A stretch of 22,858 nt of DNA from Syntrophomonadaceae bacterium (GCA_030526885.1 JAUNBV010000008.1:1-22858), one strand, 5' to 3'. Positions 8,050 to 14,808 are shown, numbered from the stretch's first letter. The notes: a model not told the origin generated them from the letters alone. A program made the numbers and translations.

Positions 8050-8079
8050 TTTGTTAAGTGGCCGGTCTCGTTTGTTAAG
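8050..8079 (+). promoter_or_regulatory. LytTR-box-like direct repeat pair, copy B right
   Basis: Two identical 9-mers TTTGTTAAG (8050-8058 and 8071-8079) are offset by exactly 21 bp. This is the best preserved of the four pairs. Downstream bases offer only a weak promoter-like TTGCTC...TATAAG with 19-bp spacing. Confidence 0.5.
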
Positions 8080-8141
8080 TGAATGATATAGCTTGCTCCT
8101 GTTCGCCCTCCGCTCTTTATAAGCCCTACTTTACTCACTTC

Positions 8142-8183
8142 TTGCTCCTTGCTCCTTGCTCCGCACTCCGCATTCCGCCCTCC
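8142..8183 (+). repeat. 7-bp tandem repeat (TTGCTCC / GCACTCC type)
   Basis: Six consecutive 7-base units end in a shared TCC: three TTGCTCC, then GCACTCC, GCATTCC and GCCCTCC. It is low-complexity sequence that keeps a frame open by chance on both strands. It lies just left of the GC-to-AT transition. Confidence 0.65.
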
Positions 8184-8739
8184 GCACGCTGCACTCGCCT
8201 AACAACTTGTTAATAAAGGTTTCCTCCCTTCGACACCCGTTCCCCCCTCTCCTGCGTCGCTCTTTTTTCCCCTGCTCGTTCCCCCGGTCGAAGCTCCCGC
8301 GCCGGGCCGCAAAAATCAGGCCGCGCGCGGCTTGTAAGTAGTATATGCGCTGCCGGGAGGCCCGGCGCCTGCTATTCATTTCACCAAGCAAGTTTCGCTT
8401 TTGTACACTCAATTGTGTTAGTATGTAGAAGTATTAACACAATGTGTTTTTCAATTCGGAAATAATTATAAAACAAATCGACGCTGCCCGGTCCATCGAA
8501 TTTAAAGTAAAACGTAAAGGCCCTGTGGGTTTCCGCCTTCAAATGATACGTACAAGGATAACACTATGCTCCGCGCAGTGCCGCTTAAGCGCGAGATACT
8601 CAAACCCAATTAGGCAGTGGCTCTATTTTGTCCCTCCATTTAAAAACGTGTAACTAGCGCTCTTTTTTCCTTCAGGTTTACATTCGCTCCAATTTATTCG
8701 TGTCTCTTTCGACTAACTATCGAAAGGGGGAAGTAAGCT
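8184..8739. other. Gene-free stretch spanning the GC-to-AT transition
   Basis: Base composition changes here from GC-rich to AT-rich, at about 8,396. I see no supported gene. A frame at 8444-8653 lacks a ribosome binding site and matches nothing I know. A hairpin at 8412-8443 is listed separately. The last 30 bases hold the ribosome binding site of the sigma factor gene (AAGGGGG, nine bases before its ATG). No att-like repeat was found at the transition. Confidence 0.5.
8412..8449 (+). terminator. Hairpin followed by a T run
   Basis: ATTGTGTTA (8412-8420) and TAACACAAT (8435-8443) form a perfect 9-bp stem with a 14-base loop, followed by GTGTTTTTC. It has terminator form on the plus strand, but no gene is seen upstream that needs one. 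Confidence 0.35.
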
Positions 8740-9330
8740 ATGGAGCTTACCTTATATGAAGCGCTACATAATGCACAAAATGAAGATAACGAAGCGGTTT
8801 GTTTTATAATTGAGAAGTTCAAACGGCTCATTAAAAAACATGCTTATCAGTTGAATTACTATTGTGCGAAAACCGATTTGGTGATTGCTATTCTTGAACT
8901 AATCCAAACCATCGATCTGGATCGAATGCGGGCTGCTCATGAAGGGGAGTTAGTCAATTACTTCGTCAAAATACTCTATCATAAGAAAATTGATTTACAT
9001 CGCCAGAACCTAAAATACATCATGGAGCAATTACACTTCAATCCAGAGATATTTATTAGTGAGTTTTCATACGAACCCCAGGATTTATCATTTTTTTGGA
9101 CAAGCGCTTTAAATGAACTTCCGTATAAACAAAGATTTGTCATTGTCCAAAAGTACCTTTATAGCTTCACTGATGTAGAAATCGCCAGTCAATTCGGCAT
9201 TTCAAGACAGGCTGCAAATCGCCTAAAAAATCGCGCATTGAAAACACTAAAGGATTATTATAAAGACAATATTATGCTGGAACTGCTACGGGAAGAGCAG
9301 ACTTTAAACGAAGTAGCTGCCAAGTACTAG
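8740..9330 (+). CDS. Small sigma-70-like factor (regions 2 and 4)
   Basis: This 196-residue protein has an N-terminal region-2-like segment (about 15-95, IIEKFKRLIKKHAYQLNYY and TDLVIAILELI) and a C-terminal region-4 helix-turn-helix (about 125-175: LPYKQRFVIVQKYLYSFTD then EIASQFGISRQAANRLKNRA). Its size and the form of region 2 resemble the UviA/TcdR/BotR type of small clostridial sigma factors and sigma-like regulators of mobile elements; I cannot separate these by eye. It would direct RNA polymerase to a special set of promoters. It starts the AT-rich block and has AT-rich codon use like the other genes there, unlike the GC-rich flanks. The start is set by AAGGGGG upstream. A terminator follows at 9562. 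Confidence 0.75.
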   Translation: MELTLYEALHNAQNEDNEAVCFIIEKFKRLIKKHAYQLNYYCAKTDLVIAILELIQTIDLDRMRAAHEGELVNYFVKILYHKKIDLHRQNLKYIMEQLHFNPEIFISEFSYEPQDLSFFWTSALNELPYKQRFVIVQKYLYSFTDVEIASQFGISRQAANRLKNRALKTLKDYYKDNIMLELLREEQTLNEVAAKY

Positions 9331-9353
9331 TTAAATCCTCAGATGATCAGCCA

Positions 9354-9545
9354 GTGGAAAATCAATTTTGCGAAAAATATTGGACACTACCATCAACTGG
9401 GACTGAAAAGTTTGCCACGGCTAATACAGCATTAACACAATATGCTGATAATGGGGAATGGATGAACCCAAGTCGATATGGATATGTAAATTATGGTGAT
9501 ATTAATGGTTATGTAAAGGAATGTGGCTCCTGTGATTTCAGGTAA
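9354..9545 (+). CDS. Small hypothetical protein or gene fragment
   Basis: This 63-codon frame begins with GTG 23 bases after the sigma factor gene. It has codon choice like its neighbours (AT-rich third positions) and Tyr/Gly/Asn-rich sequence (RYGYVNYGDINGY, ending ECGSCDFR). There is no ribosome binding site at the GTG, so it may be the surviving 3' end of a longer gene in a different frame from the sigma gene. A minus-strand frame across the same bases is less protein-like. The terminator at 9562 follows directly. I do not recognise a family. Confidence 0.3.
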   Translation: MENQFCEKYWTLPSTGTEKFATANTALTQYADNGEWMNPSRYGYVNYGDINGYVKECGSCDFR

Positions 9546-9561
9546 ATAAACAATGGTATTC

Positions 9562-9610
9562 ACAAGCCATGGCGCGCTAGATAAATCATTAGCCATGGCT
9601 TGTTTTTCTT
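9562..9610 (+). terminator. Intrinsic terminator after the sigma factor unit
   Basis: ACAAGCCATGGC (9562-9573) and GCCATGGCTTGT (9592-9603) are perfect 12-base inverted copies with an 18-base loop, followed by TTTTTCTT on the plus strand. It ends the sigma factor unit and separates it from the convergent WG-repeat gene. Confidence 0.7.
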
Positions 9611-9612
9611 CA

Positions 9613-10221
9613 TTACTCATAGTCATTTTCAATAAGAACTGAATTGGTCACGGGATCCCAATCAACTTTGGCACCGGTCGCTTCAGCGATAAATCGTAAA
9701 GGAACAAAAGTTCGTCCATTTATAATTTTAGGGGCAACGTCCAAGATGACAGTTCGCTTGGCTTGCTTATCATCAAAGGTATTGATGCCGGCTTCGTAGC
9801 TATCCACTTTTAAGCTTATAATATTGTTGTAGCCGCGCAATATGACACTCCTGTCAGCTTCGTTCCATTGCAAAGTGTGCCCGGAGATATCTTCCACCGC
9901 TCGAAGAGGAACCATAGTTCGGCCATTCTCCACAAAGGGCTCTTGGTCTGTATAAATCCATTGCGTTCCTAAATAGGGTTCTTTGGAACCGTCCGCAGGA
10001 CCGACCACAGGAAATGGTTGTAATGGAGCATTGGTGATGAATATGTTTATTTTCCTATCCGCACATATTGGGTTTCGTATTGTCAAGTCAGCACTATCGG
10101 ACGCGATAAGGGTAATCATACCGTTTGATGAAAAGCTTACTCCGCGATACTGTACCGGGATAACTTCATTGCCGCCGATATCAATAGCTCCGGTATAAAC
10201 TCCTGAACCTACAACGATCAA
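9613..10221 (-). CDS. 3' part of a frameshifted WG-repeat/stalk protein (stalk domain)
   Basis: This is the second reading frame of one broken gene. Its frame is open back to 10320, and joined to the upstream frame by a -1 shift it continues the WG repeats with KKDGYYGFIDKYGAEI. It then carries a stalk domain (ENGRTMVPLRAVEDISG and NGRTFVPLRFIAEATG) and ends in VLIENDYE. The same order of domains exists intact in the neighbouring paralogue at 11202-12626. On its own it has no ribosome binding site; the first possible start is a TTG at 10221 overlapping the upstream stop. It is therefore unlikely to be a separate gene. It would be made only by ribosomal frameshifting, or the apparent break may be a sequencing error in an A run. 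Confidence 0.75.
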   Translation of the reverse strand: MIVVGSGVYTGAIDIGGNEVIPVQYRGVSFSSNGMITLIASDSADLTIRNPICADRKINIFITNAPLQPFPVVGPADGSKEPYLGTQWIYTDQEPFVENGRTMVPLRAVEDISGHTLQWNEADRSVILRGYNNIISLKVDSYEAGINTFDDKQAKRTVILDVAPKIINGRTFVPLRFIAEATGAKVDWDPVTNSVLIENDYE

Positions 10222-11072
10222 CCCATCTCTAACCGATCCGAAATTAGAGTGACCATATCGATCATACTTATGATCACATATTTCGGCGCCATATTTATCG
10301 ATAAATCCATAGTATCCATCTTTTTTACGGCGGCATAACCACGGTCAAATACATTAACTTCATCATACTGGAACGGAATTACTATTTGCCCGGATGTATT
10401 GATATAACCACCTTTACCAGATTGGTCATAGCACGGGTAAAGTTTGGAGTCATCTTTGAAACCTGAATAGCGGGTTTTAATGCTATACTGCACGGGAACC
10501 ACTATATTGCCGTCCCAATCGATAAAACCATATAAATCTCCTATTTGAACCAATAAAACATTTTCATCAATTTTTTCTGCATGGGCCGTAAATTGATTGT
10601 AAATGATATCGTCATAAATAAAACCGGTCAGTAGGTTTCCGTTTGCATCCAGTAAAGCATATTTAGATTGATGATTTTCATTATTAACGGCAATTCCATG
10701 AAGCCCATCATAGTATTCTACATAGCCGACCTCCCGGTCAAACTCAATGATTGTCTTACCTTTAGTATCTACCGCTATGCATAAGATATTGTTTTCATCT
10801 GGCTGCTCATACCATAGAACTCCGATTCCGTTTATAAAGTCCAACGCATAGCGGTATGCACATTCTACGACGATAGTTCCTTCTTCATCGATATAACCAT
10901 AATGCTCCTTCCCCTCGGCGGAAGCCTTTACCGCAGTTCGAATACCATGGTAGGAATAGCCGGTCCTTTGATAATCATGACTAAGCTCCAATTCCTTCGC
11001 TTCTGCCCAAACGGGAGAATGCAGACTTATTATCAATATAAAAATTGATACTACGCTGGTCCAGATTCGCAT
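10218..11072 (-). CDS. 5' part of a frameshifted WG-repeat/stalk protein (signal peptide and WG repeats)
   Basis: This 284-codon frame starts with a signal peptide (MRIWTSVVSIFILIISLHS, ending VWAEA) and several WG-type beta repeats (YGYIDEEGTIVVECAYRYAL, LYGFIDWDGNIVVPVQY, KGGYINTSGQIVIPFQY). After codon 251 (GTA AAA AAG) it reads about 33 unrelated residues to a stop. Moving to the -1 frame at that point restores perfect WG-repeat sequence and leads into a stalk domain, for a full product of 486 residues. That is close to the 474 residues of the tandem paralogue. The ATG at 11072 has AAGGAGG eight bases upstream; earlier in-frame starts do not. It is exported, with a likely surface or binding role. 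It has its own promoter (11143-11172). Confidence 0.8.
   Translation of the reverse strand: MRIWTSVVSIFILIISLHSPVWAEAKELELSHDYQRTGYSYHGIRTAVKASAEGKEHYGYIDEEGTIVVECAYRYALDFINGIGVLWYEQPDENNILCIAVDTKGKTIIEFDREVGYVEYYDGLHGIAVNNENHQSKYALLDANGNLLTGFIYDDIIYNQFTAHAEKIDENVLLVQIGDLYGFIDWDGNIVVPVQYSIKTRYSGFKDDSKLYPCYDQSGKGGYINTSGQIVIPFQYDEVNVFDRGYAAVKKMDTMDLSINMAPKYVIISMIDMVTLISDRLEMG
10320..10326 (-). other. A_AAA_AAG slippery heptamer at the frameshift point
   Basis: On the minus strand the zero frame reads GTA AAA AAG, so the canonical -1 slippery heptamer A AAA AAG is in exactly the right phase. A -1 slip continues with GAT GGA TAC, restoring the protein. A 14-bp AT-rich palindrome (ATTTATCGATAAAT) and a GATCAT/ATGATC hairpin follow, but neither is as strong as the dnaX stimulator. 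Seven As instead of six would also restore the frame. Confidence 0.6.
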
Positions 11073-11142
11073 TATTACTGCCTCCTTACCCGGAACCAAA
11101 TCTAACCGTAATTCTATAAGCCAGTATGCCAGTATTTAAACC

Positions 11143-11172
11143 AGCATACTTCATCGATTTGACAGTTGTCAA
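11143..11172 (-). promoter_or_regulatory. Candidate sigma-A promoter of the frameshifted WG-repeat gene
   Basis: On the minus strand, a perfect TTGACA (11167-11172) and TATGCT (11143-11148) are 18 bp apart. The -35 is half of an inverted repeat, TTGACA-2-TGTCAA, and the -10 lies in an AGTATGC/GCATACT dyad. Either could be an operator. Confidence 0.55.
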
Positions 11173-11201
11173 TCTAGGATGCAATTTATGACTCATTGAT
11201 A

Positions 11202-12626
11202 TCATATCTTAATACTAATCGTCTTCGTCTCTTGATCCCAGCCAATTTGCGCGTCCATATTTTCTACCAGAAAACGGAGGGGAACAAAGGTGCGTCCATC
11301 AATGATTTGGGGAGCCACATCAAGCTCTACTAACTCGGCAGGAATACCATCATCAAAAACATTGACCCCAGCCTGGTTGCTGCCGATCGTCATGGTTATT
11401 ATGCGATTATCATTTTGGATTGTGACGGTCATAGTTGCATGGTCCCATGAAACCCTAAAATCTAAAGCTTCCGTAATTTGCCTTATCGGAACCAGCGTCC
11501 GACCAGATTCAATCACCGGTTCTTTATCGGTATAGAGCCAATTATTATTGATGAAAATATTGATGTCTCTGGATAATTTAATTGGATTCTGTAAAACCTC
11601 ATAGCTCTCATTCTTATTAAGTACCGTGGCATACCCGTTTTGGAAATCCTCTACAGATAGATAGACAGGAGGAAATACCACCTCCATGTTGTGGTCGATA
11701 TATCCCCAATATCCATTAATATGCACCGGCGCTAATCCTTCATGGAAATTATGGATACCGTCATAAATAAAATCAGTTAGAAAGTTACCGTTTAAGTCCG
11801 CAACCGCATATTTAGATTGACCTTCGGTTCTTTGCCCGACCATTAAATAGCCATTATGTGCGTTCACCGAATCATATAATGGCGGCAATATCAAGTGCCC
11901 ATTTGCGGTTGCCAGCCCTGTCTTGCCATCAGTATGGATTAAAACAATATATTCTAAAACATGATTATATTGGCTCGAATAGTATATTTTCGTGTACTCC
12001 AGCGGCAATCTTATACTTCCATCCCAGTTCAAAAAACCATATTTATCATCCTTTTTCGCCAATACCGCATCTCTATATTCGGGAGCATAATCAACGGTCA
12101 AATAATCATATACATACGGAGTGATGTTTTTTCCGGTTTCATCGGTTATGGCAAATTTAATTCCTTCATTCGTTTCTTGAAGCGATATTCCGTGTTCTCC
12201 GTCGTAGTAAGACATATGGCCTTTAAATGAAATCACTGTTTCGCCTTTTATATTCAGGGCACTGCATGTATCGAGAGGCTCGTCGTGAGGGTTGTTTATC
12301 AGCTTATCACTCACAAGTATATATCCATTGGCAATATTAATAAGACGACTTCCCGGCTCCAAAATAATGTTGCCCTCTTCATCAATACAACCTTCTGCCG
12401 ATCTCAAAACAAGATTGCCTCCTTCATCGAACACCTCTTCGTAGTAATTACGATAATCACTGTGATCACTGCTAAGGATTACTTTTCGAATCCCTTTCTC
12501 CGAATCTAATATATATGAATAATTCGGCGTATTGGCAGAGCCAATGTTTTGTTCAGCCAATACCAAGTTTTGGCTGAACAAAAGCATAAAAACCATAACT
12601 CCAAGTAGGTTCAATTTCTGTTTCAT
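11202..12626 (-). CDS. Exported WG-repeat protein with C-terminal stalk domain
   Basis: This 474-residue protein has a signal peptide (about 1-25, MKQKLNLLGVMVFMLLFSQ, VLAEQ). WG-type repeats span about 70-345 (GCIDEEGNIILEP, KYGFLNWDGSIRLPLEY, KTGLATANGHLILPPLYDSV, YWGYIDHNMEVVFPPVY). A complete C-terminal stalk domain follows at about 365-474 (ESGRTLVPIRQITEALDFRV and DGRTFVPLRFLVEN). It is a paralogue of the next gene downstream (9613-11072), same strand, 129 bp apart, with no frameshift. WG repeats are thought to mediate binding; no enzymatic motif is visible. The function is unknown but surface location is likely. The start has AAGGGGTGG upstream. No clear promoter was found; a degenerate copy of the dispersed repeat lies about 50 bp upstream of the start. 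Confidence 0.85.
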   Translation of the reverse strand: MKQKLNLLGVMVFMLLFSQNLVLAEQNIGSANTPNYSYILDSEKGIRKVILSSDHSDYRNYYEEVFDEGGNLVLRSAEGCIDEEGNIILEPGSRLINIANGYILVSDKLINNPHDEPLDTCSALNIKGETVISFKGHMSYYDGEHGISLQETNEGIKFAITDETGKNITPYVYDYLTVDYAPEYRDAVLAKKDDKYGFLNWDGSIRLPLEYTKIYYSSQYNHVLEYIVLIHTDGKTGLATANGHLILPPLYDSVNAHNGYLMVGQRTEGQSKYAVADLNGNFLTDFIYDGIHNFHEGLAPVHINGYWGYIDHNMEVVFPPVYLSVEDFQNGYATVLNKNESYEVLQNPIKLSRDINIFINNNWLYTDKEPVIESGRTLVPIRQITEALDFRVSWDHATMTVTIQNDNRIITMTIGSNQAGVNVFDDGIPAELVELDVAPQIIDGRTFVPLRFLVENMDAQIGWDQETKTISIKI

Positions 12627-12677
12627 AATCGTCCACCCCTTCCGGTAATAGTGGGTGAGTCAGGGGACTCGTCGGTT

Positions 12678-12698
12678 GTCTACGTCCTTGTCTCCTCC
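12678..12698 (-). repeat. Dispersed ~25-bp repeat, diverged copy
   Basis: On the minus strand this reads GGAGGAGACAAGGACGTAGA, which keeps GGAGACAAGG.ACG..GAC of the core with a small deletion. It lies in the leader region of the WG-repeat gene at 11202-12626. Confidence 0.4.
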
Positions 12699-12715
12699 AA
12701 TAAACGCACCTTGCC

Positions 12716-12751
12716 AATCAAGACTGCTGGGTAAATCCAGCCGTCTTGATT
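12716..12751. terminator. 15-bp hairpin directly after the lipoprotein gene
   Basis: AATCAAGACTGCTGG (12716-12730) and CCAGCCGTCTTGATT (12737-12751) pair with one mismatch around a 6-base loop, two bases past the stop of the minus-strand lipoprotein gene. The T run is on the plus-strand side (TTGATTTTTAA); on the minus strand the stem is followed by GGCAAGG. It is either an imperfect terminator for the lipoprotein gene or a barrier in the other direction. Confidence 0.5.
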
Positions 12752-12752
12752 T

Positions 12753-13625
12753 TTAAAAAGGATCTAATTTTTCAGGTAAACGTTGGCTGGACATGTACAC
12801 GAAAGCGCATTCAGGATTATTAGATACGGAAAAAGATACTTCCATCGTCTCATTAACGGTGAGAATATCCCTGTAATCATCGCGCAAAAATATTTCTAAA
12901 ACGAGTTCTTCGCGCGTCATTTCCGTTTCAGTTCCCGCATAATTAAGCAGCGCCTTCATGTTCTCGCTCATGCTATCCATATGATAAATTGCATCGCTGT
13001 AAGGATAAAAAACATCAGCCGGCCAAAAAGTGAAACCATCGAAGCCGGCATTAAAAGAGTCGTCAGGATTTTTAGATATCCGATTTAAGCGGTAATAAGT
13101 GAAATCATTAAAGCTCCAGCCGGTTGGGATATAACCGTCATTTACCAGACGAAGATAGTCCGAATCCCGATGTTCGTAATTAAGGCTAGAAAAATAGCGT
13201 TGGGCTATATCATCAAATGTATCCATCGGTAAATACCGGTCCACACAATCATCATCATTGATTATTTCCATCCAGGCCGTTGCAGGAGCCACCACAGCGA
13301 TGAAGCGGCTTAATTGATTCCAATCAGGAGTAGCCCCCAATCCAAATGATGGCAGGAATTCTAGCTCCTGATTATGAAAAGGCCCCTCTCCTACATGCCT
13401 TTCAGTATAGTAGCGGTAAAATGATTCTACTAATGCTTCATTAAAATCAATGTCATTTGAGACGGATAGAGCAGATTTAAGATTGGCTGAGACTTGACAT
13501 AGATCATCATTATTAATACCACCAGTTCGCGGACCGTCTGCATTAAAATTATTATCTGAGCCATTACAGGATGTTATTAGCAGAGTAATACATAACATCA
13601 AGAGAATTAAGAACCGATTTATCAT
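12753..13625 (-). CDS. Putative lipoprotein of unknown function
   Basis: This 290-residue protein begins MINRFLILLMLCITLLITSC, a signal peptide with a lipobox (I-T-S-C, lipidated Cys20), then a polar linker (NGSDNNFNADG). The mature part is acidic and aromatic-rich (FYRYYTERHVGEGPF, YLPMDTFDDIAQRYFSSL, YIPTGWSFNDFTYYRL). I recognise no domain. It should be anchored to the outer face of the membrane. The start at 13625 follows GGAGGG by four bases. An ATG 24 bases earlier has no ribosome binding site and would spoil the signal peptide. It is upstream of and co-directional with the WG-repeat genes, about 125 bp away with a hairpin between, so co-transcription is uncertain. Confidence 0.75.
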   Translation of the reverse strand: MINRFLILLMLCITLLITSCNGSDNNFNADGPRTGGINNDDLCQVSANLKSALSVSNDIDFNEALVESFYRYYTERHVGEGPFHNQELEFLPSFGLGATPDWNQLSRFIAVVAPATAWMEIINDDDCVDRYLPMDTFDDIAQRYFSSLNYEHRDSDYLRLVNDGYIPTGWSFNDFTYYRLNRISKNPDDSFNAGFDGFTFWPADVFYPYSDAIYHMDSMSENMKALLNYAGTETEMTREELVLEIFLRDDYRDILTVNETMEVSFSVSNNPECAFVYMSSQRLPEKLDPF

Positions 13626-13683
13626 CTTTCCCTCCATAAACTTATCCAATGGAAAACAGCTTGCGTAGCTTAAGCTTTTGTAA

Positions 13684-13707
13684 CAGTCTGCCGTCCCTTT
13701 CGTCTCC
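13684..13707 (-). repeat. Dispersed ~25-bp repeat, good copy
   Basis: On the minus strand this reads GGAGACGAAAGGGACGGCAG followed by ACTG, differing from the 7702 copy by a one-base insertion and two or three changes. It lies upstream of the lipoprotein gene. Confidence 0.55.
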
Positions 13708-13802
13708 TAAGGAATTATCCCCGGGTAGTTTTTTCTTTGGCATAATAGTTGATCATCTTACGGTAACTTTACCATAAAAAATCATTTTGGATAAGCATTC
13801 TT

Positions 13803-14270
13803 TTGCTATTGTTGCTGCTAGTGTTGATAATCGTCATAAAAGGGCATAAATCACCACCATTAGAAAAATTTGAGAACTACCCCAATGACATAGCTAGCTC
13901 TAATAATCAACCCAAACTTGTTGATCAGGATGTAGCGAATTTATACATTGAAGGCGTTTCCTGGCCTTCCTTAGATAGCGGCGAGAGAATAGTGCTTTCA
14001 ATGACAGGTGATTTAAGCTCGGCATCTCTGCCCTTAATTTCAACTATGGAAGCGATTGGAGCCACTGTTAGCATCAGCCCAGATAATGAAGCCATCACCA
14101 TTAAGAAGGATTCTGAAGTTATAGATATTGTTATCGGCGATATCATACTTCATAATGGTGCTGAGTTGTATTCACCTTATTTGCCAACGCGGATATCAGA
14201 TATAATTAATGAAAAGGCCCCTCAGCGCATAATGGACCGGTTCATTCAAAAATCTCGAAACCACCATTAA
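13803..14270 (+). pseudogene. Degenerate stalk-domain membrane protein, probably 5'-truncated
   Basis: From a TTG at 13803 this frame gives a hydrophobic segment (LLLLLLVLIIVIKGHK), a linker, then a half stalk domain (LPLISTMEAIGATVSISP followed by NEAITIKKDSEVIDIVIGD). The canonical GRTxVPLR signature is eroded. The frame remains open upstream to 13767 and reads KKSFWISIL just before the hydrophobic run, which looks like the natural N-terminus, but it contains no start codon or ribosome binding site. The true start is therefore probably lost or altered. It ends at 14270, right at the return to GC-rich DNA. It could still be a short membrane-anchored protein translated from the TTG; I favour a relic. 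Confidence 0.5.
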
Positions 14271-14295
14271 ACGCGCCGCCCAGCGGCGCCGCTAA

Positions 14296-14385
14296 CTGCT
14301 GGCCGCCGGACTGGATGAAGCCAAGTGTGCCGGGATGATAAAAGAGACGGAGGAATTGTTGTGCTGGATCAAAGCGCGGTTATAA
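14296..14385 (+). pseudogene. C-terminal remnant of a HEPN-domain protein
   Basis: A 29-codon frame, preceded in frame by a stop, reads LLAAGLDEAKCAGMIKETEE and ends LLCWIKARL with TAA. It resembles the last helix of HEPN-domain proteins and overlaps the start of the nucleotidyltransferase gene by 25 bases. HEPN-MNT toxin-antitoxin modules usually have this order and overlap. The rest of the HEPN gene, including its RX4-6H catalytic motif, is absent. The assignment rests on a short helix plus context. Confidence 0.45.
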
Positions 14386-14720
14386 GCACGGTACGTCAAT
14401 ATGCCGACGATGTACGGCAGGCCCTGGCTCCGGCTGCCATCGTATTATACGGCTCATACGCCAGCGGCACGGCTCGTGAGGGCAGCGACATCGACGTAGC
14501 GGTAATCTTTGACGGCTATCAGGGCGACTGGCTCAGCGATTCCGCCCTGCTGTGGAAGCTGGCGTGTAAACGCTCGTTGGACATTGAGCCTGTGCTGTTG
14601 GACCGTGCGCATGACCGCAGCGGATTCGCCGCCGAGGTTATGCAAACCGGCCACCTCATCTACCAATCTAGCAAGGGGACGGAAGACGGTGCGAAAACGG
14701 CCAACCCCGTGAGCTATTAG
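14361..14720 (+). CDS. MNT-type minimal nucleotidyltransferase
   Basis: This 119-residue protein carries the nucleotidyltransferase signature VLYGSYASGTAREGSDIDVA (about 33-52), with the G-S and the D-x-D pair, and a third acidic position in LDIEPVLLD (about 77-85). In HEPN-MNT systems this protein is the antitoxin, which adds AMP to the HEPN RNase; here only a tail of the partner remains. The GTG at 14361 is preferred because GGAGG lies seven bases before it. The frame is open to a GTG at 14325 that has no such site. The last ~16 residues (SSKGTEDGAKTANPVSY) are encoded by a copy of the dispersed repeat at 14672-14698, so the original C-terminus has been replaced or extended. Confidence 0.8.
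   Translation: MLDQSAVISTVRQYADDVRQALAPAAIVLYGSYASGTAREGSDIDVAVIFDGYQGDWLSDSALLWKLACKRSLDIEPVLLDRAHDRSGFAAEVMQTGHLIYQSSKGTEDGAKTANPVSY
14672..14698 (+). repeat. Dispersed ~25-bp repeat inside the 3' end of the MNT gene
   Basis: This segment differs from 7707-7733 at one base out of 27. It is read as the tail of the nucleotidyltransferase gene. Confidence 0.65.
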
Positions 14721-14808
14721 AATAAGCGTTGGGTCGTTTTATGCTCTTTTTTACATATTTTTCTTGCCTTTTTACGCTTTTGGAGCAGTTGGGCTTGAGG
14801 GGGGTTCA

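Larger units (their letters stand above)
7903..8083. repeat. Dispersed intergenic element, copy B
   Basis: Homologous to 345-530 over its whole length, and carrying the better preserved direct repeat pairs (7914-7943 and 8050-8079). It starts about 325 bp upstream of the exported stalk protein gene at 7578, comparable to copy A relative to the gene at 37. No coding frame, transposase or terminal inverted repeat is visible. Confidence 0.7.

Noticed and set aside
8131..8412. 93-codon minus-strand frame over the 7-bp tandem repeat
   Set aside because: Low-complexity Arg/Glu-rich translation caused by the tandem repeat; no ribosome binding site and no family resemblance.
8444..8653. 69-codon plus-strand frame at the GC/AT transition
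   Set aside because: GTG start without ribosome binding site and no recognisable motif; a decayed gene fragment is possible but unsupported.
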